Assembly: GCA_023653785.1 (NCBI GenBank)
Contig: JAMKCH010007151.1
Coordinates: 38,984-102,983 of the forward strand
Direction of reading: 5' to 3'
From: Ophioderma brevispina
Lineage: Eukaryota > Echinodermata > Ophiuroidea > Amphilepidida > Ophiodermatidae
Length of the DNA: 64,000 nucleotides
The translations under genes and the position numbers were made by a program. Positions 55,331-64,000 of this stretch are shown here, piece by piece. Each line of letters starts with the position of its first letter. Position 1 is the first letter of the stretch. The notes beneath the pieces are model-generated. The model had not been told where the DNA came from, made no database searches, and was given only the letters and a program-made list of their open reading frames with translations.

Positions 55331-57619
55331 CCGAATCAAACAAAACCCCAAATGATTAATTCTTAACACACGGTGCAATTATAAAGGTCAAATTTTTTTC
55401 ATAATGCAGTATGGTCTAGCACGTGATGACATTTTTGGGAAGCTCACCTGCTGGTTAATGTCCCTTTTTGCCATGTTTCTCTTTTAGGTGTACAAAATGA
55501 GTAAATTTGCCTGTTTTTCCTTTTTTTTTTTTCGCAACGTTTTCCTTTGATGTCACTTACGTTGAGATATATCTTCGCATTTAAAGTGATTTATTGGTAA
55601 TAGAATCTATCGGCACATATAGAATGAAATAGCCTTAAATAAACGTACCGATGTTTTTTCATGGCCCTTGGCGTATTCCTTGCGAAAAAAATCCAGATTT
55701 TTCGAAAATGTAACACAACTGTACATCATCATGGAAGCTAACATGTTTTATTCCCTGTGGTATATTTACACCGCCACATGCAATACCGAAACAAGAAGCC
55801 AGCGAAATAATATCCCTGACTTAAGCAAGTTTGCCTCAAACCTCATCCTTGTCAACTAAGTGTAGAGCAGTTTAATTTTTAGAAATTTTTATTGGCAAAA
55901 AAAAATACCTTTAAACTCAGTGATTTGAGAAAATGTAAAGAGGTGTTTTAGATATCATTTGTGATTAACAAGGTTTTAGTTGGCATAAAACTAACAATCA
56001 ATGAAAACGTGGAACCATTTTCAAGGGTCGCGTAATTTTAGAGTTCTATCGCAATCGCACTGTAACCACTGATCTCTACAAAATACAATGGTTTGGCTCA
56101 CACACATTATTGTTATTAGATGAATGAGTCAACGGGTGGACATCTTTGTCTACCGAACACAGTAGCATCCCAGAGACACCTTTAACAGAAGTTTGTATCC
56201 CGGGTGCACGTTTTAGAGTCACATTCCATCCCATACACGCAAATACAAGAGTTCATGAATTTGCTTGATCTGTAGTCTTATGTCCCAAGGGGGTGATGCC
56301 CATTCAAAACCATTCGTCCGTGGCTGGCTCTGACATTTTGAATATTGCACGGAAAAAACAACAAACCAATAATTATTTAGTTGAGTGCTTGTATACCCCA
56401 AGTCAATTCTATACAAACAATCCGCAAAATATCAGTTGTTGGATGTTGGTCGCTATTGGGTGGTTAACTTTTGGTCCTACCCATGGCCACACAACCGATG
56501 AAATGACACGTCAGTGTCTTGATTTAAATAAACCGCCTCAATGAAACATCTTTCACCTAAGCGCGATTGCATTTGGAAAAAAAGAGTATCTGCGCACAAT
56601 GATCCAGGTGCACTATTATACACCTGGCCACCTCTAACACATACATCATTTGTACACTACCGATTAGTGTATTCCAACGGCACCCACAGTATGTGATAGA
56701 AGCGGAGGCAGCCATTTGTTTCTATTGTTGGTACTCTATGTTTTCTTTGTGTCGGCAAAACATGCGAGACGATGAATTCTAAAGACGCACGCTTTACCAC
56801 TCTATCTATATGAAACCTCTTTTAGTCGATGGGACATGGCCTTCTATGCTGTTGTTGTGTAGTCTCCATCCGGGGCTAGGGAAAAACCAAGTGCAAATTC
56901 ATAATTATTACCATCATATAATCGTTCTGTTTTCCCCAAACAAAACTGGCACATTTTCTTGAAAAAGAATAAAATGCACTTCAATTTCATTCCCCCAATA
57001 TCAGTGACTAGTGGATACACATAGACTTCAGCAACAATGGATTAAAGATATTTCAATCACCGGCTCGGTATGCGGTGTAGAAAAACACTTCAAATTCCCC
57101 TTCATCTGGGAGTGCAGGAAAATTGTTATATGTTCGCGCAGCTGAAGAGATTTCACGGTTACGCCTCTCAATTTAGACTGAGTACTTTCAGGACAAAATA
57201 CTTAACCTCTTCACAATAAGTAAATATTGAGCCTTCTATAGTGCGTGTTCAATTCACTTTGGCCATGTGTTTCATCATTTAATTCTAAAGAAGAACATGA
57301 ACACACATCATAAGAGAATTTTGCTGCAAGTCTTTGACCTAACAACTTTGTGCAGAACCAAAATCCGTAACTTATGCTTAACTTATTTCTATCATTTTAC
57401 GCGCGTTTTCAGAAAAAAATTTAGTGTCAACACCTATATTATATGGAACACTGGTTAGTTATTGTGAGGAGGAGGGTATTGTCACTCCAACCGAATCGTG
57501 GGAGGTGGTAACGCTGGCTATCACAATGGCCCTACATACCCGACCCATTGTAATATCTTTAGCTCATGTTTGCTGAAGTCTATTTGTTGTCATTTTTTTG
57601 TGTATGTTTGTGTTTATAG

Positions 57620-57645
57620 TCACCGGAAGAAATGTTAGGTGTGAG
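57620..57645 (+). other. Candidate 26-nt microexon
   Basis: A T-rich tract ending TTTATAG is followed by 26 bases and then GTAAGT, i.e. near-consensus acceptor and donor. It lies on the strand opposite the BAAT/ACOT-like gene. No neighbouring exon is identified, so it may be chance. Confidence 0.12.
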
Positions 57646-58992
57646 GTAAGTCCTCCATATTCCTTGGTCTCTGATATTGTTAAAAATAAATTGAGGTGAC
57701 ATTTTATATATTTTTACGAAATGTGCCAGTTTTAATGTGCGGGAACAGACAGTTATGTGATCGAATATTTATTATGATTTACACTTGGTTTTCCCTTAGC
57801 TCCCAGATGGGGACTACTAATTTGTTAACATTGGTTATTTGGTCCCCGTCCCATGGTCTTTTGTTGTCGCTTATCCACATGTCAATGGGAACACATTTTG
57901 TATAAATGAATCGGGCTCTTAATTACCACCTGCTTGGGCTCTCTTTGGATGACCAATATGGCCGTCAGTGCCTCAATTACGAAGCCCAGGTTTGCGATCC
58001 ATTGTATAGAGATCACTGTTCGAAACCCAATAATGCGCGTTGGCAATCTACGTACTTTTCTATGTACCAAGTAGCGCTTCTTGTTTGACGAAAGGTTTCT
58101 AATTTGATTTTCAAACTATATTTCTCAATAATCCCAGGCTCATTTATAAAAAATAGGCACATGTATCCATTTTTTATAATGTCTGTATTTTAAAGGAAAC
58201 GTTAAATTAAAGCTTTTTTAATCAATATTTAAAAGTAAACCGAATAGTCTTTCATACATTCCCAGAACTTACTAACCACCGATCATCTTTGAATTGGTGT
58301 GAAAGACTAATATTGTCTTGTGGCAAAACGATAGCCGTAAATAATCACATGCGGCTTCGTCAATCGGCTACTCTTCGAAGTTAGCAGAAAATGTTGTTTT
58401 CTTCGCAATATAAGCAATTACCATAAAAACCCTCTGGTCGTCATAGTTAAGGGATTATTATATATGTGCCTATAGATTCTTACCAATAAATCCCCTTTAA
58501 TCACTTTATATTGCTAACACATCACAGTAAATACCCCAACACAAATTCTTCCTCATAAAACTTCCTCAAGAACTTTTTAAAGATGCTACAACGAATGAAT
58601 ATTTAATCAGAATACTATCAATGACAAATAGACAGTTACATAATGTTCATGAATGAGTCCAACGTGAATGCCAATGACTTCCAGACGTCCATATCACCAA
58701 ATACAGGAATAGATGGCCCAGCACGCGAGCGACTAAAGCCATTAAACCCAATTCCCAGGACCTCTTTGAAAATGTGGCGGATACACACATTTGTTTTTGT
58801 TAATTAGCTGTGCTGTTAAGTGTTCTAGTTGTAATGCCACGTAAACATCAAATAATTTATCATAGTGCCCGCCATTGATAGTGATTATCCGCTCTTAATT
58901 ATAAACATATCAGGTACGATATGGATCAGTGAAGTCAGAAAAGTTTTTATTGAAGTCAGATAGGTGTTTCATATAGTCAGGTAAAAACTTAC

Positions 58993-59159
58993 CCCATACT
59001 TTATTATATAGCCGTACACATACCGAGCAAAGGGTGTTCGATTATATGTCCAGCCTTCGGGTATGTTAACACCTGGAAGTTATCTTGTCCATTGGCCTTC
59101 AGTCGTTCAACAGAATCCTTCACCATGCCTTCAGCAGGTATAACGAGGTCATCCTCGCC
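58993..59159 (-). CDS. BAAT/ACOT-family thioesterase or acyltransferase, catalytic exon
   Basis: BAAT/ACOT enzymes hydrolyse acyl-CoA or conjugate bile-acid CoA with glycine/taurine in peroxisomes, cytosol or mitochondria. The minus strand begins after CAG at 59,160 with GEDDLVIPAEGM, passes RLKANGQ and QVLTYPKAGHIIEHP, then LLGMC. The Asp of GEDD and the His of AGHIIE are 34 residues apart, exactly as for the catalytic Asp and His in human ACOT2. The LLGMC part matches family YFPLC. A 1-2 nt indel follows, after which another frame reads YNKVWG up to a GTAAGT donor at 58,992. The nucleophile exon should lie upstream (higher coordinates), but I do not find it before the window ends. Confidence 0.75.
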
Positions 59160-59381
59160 CTGCATGTCACAGAAAATGCTTTGGCCCTTTTCTACCTATT
59201 TTTGTTAAAGGAATGAGATATGCATCAGTGAAGTTAGTATCAATATTTATGCCTCGTCCAATTTCAATTTTTATTTTGTTTTTTTTTATTATTTTTAATC
59301 AGTTTTTTCTAATTTAAATTGGCGTACCATCAGCCGTTACAATCCCTTTCGGCAAAATGAGGAGGACGTATCTGTTTTATA
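59160..59381. other. Upstream intron or intergenic DNA
   Basis: Probably intron of the BAAT/ACOT-like gene. AT-rich; no exon of the nucleophile region (GxSxG or GxCxG) is visible. Confidence 0.3.
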
Positions 59382-60172
59382 ACACTTAAGTGACAAGGGG
59401 GTTTCCACTCCCGTTGGTGCCCGGGGGGGGGGGGCATGGGATCCCCTCCCTCTAAGGAAACCACTTCCCGAGGGATTTTTTGTACGAAATTGATACTCAC
59501 ATGGGAAGGGTCATAAACAACCCCAAATCAGCAATAAAAATAAATTTGTTATTTGGGCTGCAAATTGGGGGCAAAACATTGTTTCAAAACACGCGAAAAT
59601 GGGCAAAAAGAGGAAAATTCAATGAGCTTGGTGCTTCCATCAAACTTTTTGAAAACTTATTTTATGTTGATATCTACTGTTTTTTAAAAAAACAAAATCT
59701 AGAAGACCCAATTACATAATTTTAACAAAAACTTGAAGTTTTAGGAATCCTGTATTTTAACGGGTGTTGCAATATACAATCGTTTTCCCATAGACGTTGT
59801 CAAGTCACGGTTTACAACGTCTCAATGAAAGTGGTTTTGTTTTTCAGCACATAAAGGTTTAATTATTTTTAATGTTACTATATTAGTTTCCTTATATGTA
59901 TGTGTGAACATATATCAGCAAAAAATTTCTTTGGTGCTTTGATTTTTTTTTTTAATATTCTCAGTTGACTTCCGTTAGTGCCATGGGACCCTCACTAATT
60001 AACTCATTAACGGCTTGGCCGATTTCAATTTTTTTGGTATGAAAAGAAGCGCATTTAAAAGTCAGCCAATTAAAAAAAAAAATCGGCGCGAAAAACCCAC
60101 GCGTAAAGCGGCCAGCGCGAAAACAAATTTGGAGGGTCCCTAGGACCCCCCCCCCCTTGGTCACTAAAGTGT
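59382..60172. mobile_element. Tc1/mariner-like non-autonomous element, copy 2
   Basis: Ends ACACTTAAGTGAC and GGTCACTAAAGTGT are bordered by TA at 59,380-59,381 and 60,173-60,174. The interior is the reverse-complement partner of 14,945-15,911, with CGCGCTGGCCGCTTTACGCG, AAATGCGCTTCTTTTCATAC, AGCCGTTAATGAG and CACTAACGGAAGTCA shared. It is 791 bp against 967 bp; the difference lies mainly in C/A low complexity. It has no transposase frame. Confidence 0.8.
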
Positions 60173-60462
60173 TAAAGTTGAAGTGGTAGAAGAAAATACA
60201 CCAACCCCAAAACTGCTCTCACGGCAAAGAGTTTCTCTATTTTTTTTTAATAACAAGTCCATGACAGATAACAGACTTTTCTATGACACTCCAGAAGTCA
60301 ACGATCTTGTCATTTTACTTGTAAAAGGGTAGAAATCTATGATGCGGTACTACACTTAGTATTTTATGCTTCAAATTCAATAAAATAACATACAATTCAG
60401 AGCTTCATGACGCACATTATACTCGTACACGAGCAATCAAGTAGTGACCAAGCTATTCCCAA
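60173..60462. other. Intergenic, nothing recognised
   Basis: Short AT-rich spacer with no feature seen. Confidence 0.4.
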
Positions 60463-60784
60463 TTTAAGCGTGATCCAGAGGGTGTTTTGAGTCAATCCCA
60501 CAATACACCAGTTTTGGGTAATATTACCTAAATAGGGTCACGTGATCACTTTAAATTCCTATGCTTAACACATAAAAACCCTGACTTTAATGCTCATTTT
60601 AGCCCACAAAGCGTTTGTACTTAGGGAAATTTTTGCATGATTATGAAATGTCTTGTGGTTCTAAAGCTTTTGGAACTCTTTTTATCCCTAAGTACTGACA
60701 TGTGTTTAGTACAGTACAGTATAGGTACATTGCTATGCATCATGGGATTGATTCAAACACCCTCTGAACGTGATCATTGTTTTA
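60463..60784. mobile_element. ~322-bp inverted-repeat MITE
   Basis: GTGATCCAGAGGGTGTTTTGA and GTCAATCCCA at 60,470-60,500 are matched inversely by TGGGATTGATTCAAACACCC and TCTGAACGTGATCA at 60,743-60,776. A second inner pair, TACTTAGGGA and TCCCTAAGTA, lies at about 60,620 and 60,687. No coding capacity. Confidence 0.65.
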
Positions 60785-61239
60785 AACTCTCATACGGGCC
60801 CCCTTAAAAAGCTAAATCTGTATGTGGTTTGTAGTCTGTATTGCTGTAATCTAGTTTGATTCATTTGAATTGAGTTGCTATATTAAATGAGCTTAACCAC
60901 CATCGTCTGTGAGTGAGGTGCACTGTGCAAGCGCCCTCGGGAGAAGAAAACTAATTATTGGCAACTTTGCATGATGACGTAATTTTGGTGCAGATAACGT
61001 CGCTTGAACATTCTATTTCCTGGTCAAAATAGACAAGGCGTTTTTTTTCGAGATAACGGAGGTAGCAACTACTTATGAGCATTTAATTTTGCATAAATAA
61101 ACCCCTTTTTTCAGTGGTATTTCAAACCTGCCAGTCAGTGCTTTCCAGGGTCTATAAAATAATTGGTGGGATCGAAGCAGGTGATAAGATAGAAATAGCA
61201 GGGGACTGTAGTGAAAGTATGTGCGCTTCCGGATAAAAT
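60785..61239. other. Intergenic, nothing recognised
   Basis: No supported gene or repeat. Confidence 0.4.
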
Positions 61240-61900
61240 TGTGAATTTTTGCACACAAGTACTTTAGGCATTGATAATCCATAAAATTGATGGAAGCACT
61301 TGCAAACCCCCCTTAATGGACCCAGATTAGGTTCAAGGTTATACAGGGGTCAGCATTTTAAAATGCTCCAATCATGTTGAAGAACACATGACACTCTTTC
61401 TCGGATTACAAGGATTCTAAAAATATGTCGTTTACACCATCTATGGCTTATAGTTTCGGAGTCATGGGGTAAACAATGTAAAAAATGTCAATTTTGATGT
61501 GTACATGGGTCAAAAGTTAAAAGTTGCTTTGATTCAGGTAATATGCGGTGCAAAAGGTCCCCTAGCTTAAAGGATTGAAATAAGGAATAGTTTGCCTTAT
61601 CTGTTATGCTTGGTTTTCACGTTATCCAAAAATTTGGTCACAGGTCAATAGAATCCAATAGCTGCCAATAGCTGTTGACTTTAGTTATAAGTCATAGTGA
61701 TGTATAAACATCTTTTTTTAATCCTTGACGAACAATCATCAATGGTGTTGCTTTTCAACATAATCGGAACATTTTAAATGTTTACCCCGTGTACCTTGAC
61801 ACGCTGGGGCCATGAAATGGGTCTGGCAAGTGCTTCCATTTTTGTTGTTGACTATCAATGCATAAAGTGCTGTGTACCAAATTCACATTTTTATCAGACT
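61240..61900. mobile_element. ~660-bp long inverted repeat related to 34,755-35,695
   Basis: Outer arms (about 61,240-61,393 and 61,740-61,895) are inverse copies, with TGTGAATTT, GGCATTGATA, TGGAAGCACTTGC and TTTAAAATG-TCC-AT-ATGTTGAA blocks. The left half also matches the left arm at 34,755-35,200 (ACAGGGGTCA, AATCATGTTGAA-A-CACA, TAAGGAATAGTTT). It belongs to the same foldback family but with more decay. Confidence 0.65.
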
Positions 61901-62309
61901 TGCACACTTACAAGATCTGTGCACACCGCCCCCACTAAAAATTCCATAGTAAATAGTCAAGCGGAGACAGGTGGCATGTGGCGAGCGCCACCAATCAGCA
62001 CCCAAATGGGACCGAGCAATGTTAGAATTATCTGAGGCACTTGAACGCTACTTTGAACGCGCTCATAATTTTGGGCCAGACGCACAACGAACTACAATCT
62101 TCTCATAGTCAAGCTTTTTCCTTTTAAAAGGCAGGCCTCAAAGATTTTATTTTCTTGGGTGTGTATAAAAATAAAAATAGTTAACTAAACTAAAATTAAA
62201 TTAAAGATAGTGATATACTGCTCATGTTTAGAGTTTCGCCAGGTTGTATAGTCATCTCCTTCTTGATAAGCAATCAGATAAGTGAGTGCTCGCCGAAGAT
62301 ACTCAAACA
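61901..62309. other. Intergenic, nothing recognised
   Basis: No gene or clear repeat is seen. Confidence 0.4.
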
Positions 62310-62506
62310 TACTAAAACCCGAGAGTTCCGGGGGCTCCGCCACTGTACTTCCCGCCGCCCCCGTGACACATTAATGGGGGGGGGGGGGGGGGGGCCTTAT
62401 AGGCGGCCTCCCTGTATTCCGGCCGTTATTGCTAAACGCTATACTATCAGGGGGAGACATGAACCAGCTTTCCGGGCCGCCACATCCACTATAGCTGCCG
62501 CCACTG
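62310..62506. mobile_element. hAT-like element, right end
   Basis: The right terminus, on the other strand, reads CAGTGGCGGCAGCTATAGTGG. A G run of about 20 lies inside at 62,375-62,394 and GCCGCC blocks follow. The left terminus is not identified and there is no visible target duplication, so the left coordinate is approximate. Gly/Pro-rich frames on both strands are not genes. Confidence 0.45.
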
Positions 62507-62939
62507 ATGCGCATGATGGATATTGAAATTATTTCGGTTAAATAGCCCGACCAATTAACACTTGCATAAGACCAAAACATCCACTCAGGATGCCCATTTA
62601 TTTTTGTAAACGCTGGTAATAAAACCTACAAAATTCAAACTGAATCGAACTCGATCACCTCACACACACGTTTCGTTCGCTATTGAACGTTTGGTCTGCA
62701 TGAGTGGGTTTCTTATTGTTCATTCCAACGCACACTCCATCACCCACAAGGCAATTAGGCGCGTTCCTTTTCGAGTTCAATACGTCCAGTAATTTTATGA
62801 TTTGACCCAAACAATTGCATGCAAAAGAAACAATTTTGGTGTTTTTTACTTTTTTATGGTTTTTTAAAAAATAAGTATATTAACAGTTTACCCAATCAAC
62901 CTAGTGGACCATGTTACATAATAGGCAACGCCTGTACAG
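62507..62939. other. Intergenic, nothing recognised
   Basis: No gene or clear repeat is seen. Confidence 0.4.
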
Positions 62940-63520
62940 TGGGAACCTAAAATCGTCCCGATGATTTAAAAGATACTCCTAAGGGTTAAAAAGTATAAGT
63001 TTTTGCCCTATGTATGCAAAATTTGACTGGGAGCTACAGGGTCTATGGGAGGTCAGAGGCAGGCTCTTAATTCTTATCTAGGACGTTCAACAAAATGATC
63101 GATTGTACATCTTGGGACAAATTGAACAATTTACAACCAGTTCGATCAAAATCGGACCATTTTGTAACGAAGATCATAATGGTTTCAAAGAGTATATTGT
63201 TGAATTTGTTGGCCCTCTAATGCATTAGACGAACAGTTTGACACAATTTTAATTACGAACGATACATCTTAAAATTTACCTCCCCCATTGCGAGCTTGAA
63301 CCTATTTTGACTCATTACTGTTGAACTACAACCTCAGATAGGGCATTTAGGCAAACCTGCTCCGTTTTTTAATTCTTTCATATTTTGACTCGTGTATAAA
63401 CCTTACCCCTTAAATATATAGTAATTCCAATTCCTTTGATTTTAGTAAACTTTGAAATGTGTTCAAATTTTGGGGTAAGGCATAGTTATTCTCTTTTGAC
63501 TGGCCTAATAATACGCCTTT
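62940..63520. repeat. Interspersed repeat shared with 45,350-46,190
   Basis: Carries ACTCCTAAGGGTTAAAAAGT, CAGGGTCTATGGGAGGTCA, ATCGGACCATTTT, TTGAACTACAACCTCAGATA and TATAAACCTTACCCC in this order. Four of the five are inverted relative to the copy at 45,350. No coding frame. Confidence 0.6.
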
Positions 63521-64000
63521 GGGGTTAAGGTGCTTGCTTTCGGGTTCCCTTACTTCATTTCACCCGTCATTTAAACACTTTGACGTCCCTCAACTGCAAT
63601 GACATATTTATGCCACTTCATTAGTACAAAATTATGAGAATTTATAAAAGGGGCGGATATAAATCCTCCATAAAAGGAGTTCGGATTTTTTTTTTTACAG
63701 GCTTGTTTCGCTTAACGATAGACTTTCAATCTACTAATATCACAATGGCATATTGTTTTATGTGTTTTATTGCGTTCAGATACAATCATAAATTCAACAA
63801 ATAAGATAACTATGAGCATAGGGCGACGAAAATGAAGCCCAACCAACGATGATTGGCGTTTTGAAGGCCCCCTGTTGTTTTTAATGTGTTTTTTTGAATA
63901 AGGTTTAATAATACACATGTAAATAATCCCTAAAGGGCTTGCTTTGTCTTAATACCAAAGTGAGAATTTTTTTTTTATTACAACAGTTTTGAGGATTTTA
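63521..64000. other. Intergenic, nothing recognised
   Basis: AT-rich end of the window with T runs; no supported feature. Confidence 0.4.

Larger units (their letters stand above)
54629..58992 (-). other. Intron of the BAAT/ACOT-like gene (inferred)
   Basis: The interval starts (minus strand) with a donor GTAAGT at 58,992 and ends with CAG at 54,629. It holds the SINE at 54,826-55,330 and a possible 26-nt exon on the other strand at 57,620-57,645. Other open frames inside (for example 55,668-55,859 and 57,696-58,088, plus strand) have no recognisable domain. Confidence 0.5.

Overview
This window looks like repeat-rich, gene-poor nuclear DNA from an animal, most likely a marine invertebrate and perhaps an echinoderm, hemichordate or similar deuterostome. 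The clues are low coding density, AT-rich background, spliced gene fragments, a tRNA-derived SINE, Ty3/gypsy, Penelope-like and non-LTR retroelement remains, many miniature inverted-repeat elements, and frequent short palindromes such as acatgtac. The taxon is inference; nothing here fixes a species. No bacterial or organellar genes, rRNA, operons or CRISPR arrays are present, and no complete protein-coding gene lies inside the window.

The only convincing host gene is on the minus strand at 54,523-59,159. Two exons encode the C-terminal catalytic part of a bile-acid-CoA:amino acid N-acyltransferase / acyl-CoA thioesterase (BAAT/ACOT) family alpha/beta hydrolase. They are separated by a 4.4-kb intron that carries a SINE. 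The catalytic Asp and His are kept at the family's spacing, but small indels break the frame in both exons.

Layout. 0.2-2.4 kb: a GC-balanced stretch with no recognisable gene. 2.7-8.6 kb: short repeats, including a 110-bp near-perfect palindromic element with an 8-bp target duplication, a TCCGAAGG foldback array, a TGTA microsatellite and a 347-bp hAT-like miniature element. 9.8-16 kb: a 1.5-kb inverted-repeat element, a second TCCGAAGG foldback and a TA-flanked Tc1/mariner-like non-autonomous element whose second copy is at 59.4-60.2 kb. 16.2-24.8 kb: a decayed Ty3/gypsy-type gag-pol on the minus strand, bounded by ~345-bp inverted (not direct) repeats. 25.1-26.6 kb: an element filled with ~1 kb of strand-biased pyrimidine tract. 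29.7 kb: a palindromic TA-flanked element. 30.7-31.5 kb: a LINE 3' end abutting a Penelope-like GIY-YIG fragment.

The missing C-terminus of that Penelope-like protein reappears on the same strand at 52.17 kb. Both breaks meet AT-rich arrays of TATACTT/TACTTTAAA motifs. The intervening 20.7 kb may therefore be one large, nested insertion. It contains long inverted repeats at 34.8 and 43.1 kb, a dispersed CGACGGGACGG motif cluster at 37-42 kb, a GTTACRCGTGAAA-like motif cluster at 48-49.5 kb and several miniature elements. 60-64 kb holds further inverted-repeat elements.

The exciting candidates are the TIR-bounded gypsy element, the split Penelope-like element with its 20.7-kb interior, and the two unexplained motif clusters. 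Many frames are broken by 1-2 nt indels, so either decay or uncorrected long-read errors must be kept in mind throughout.
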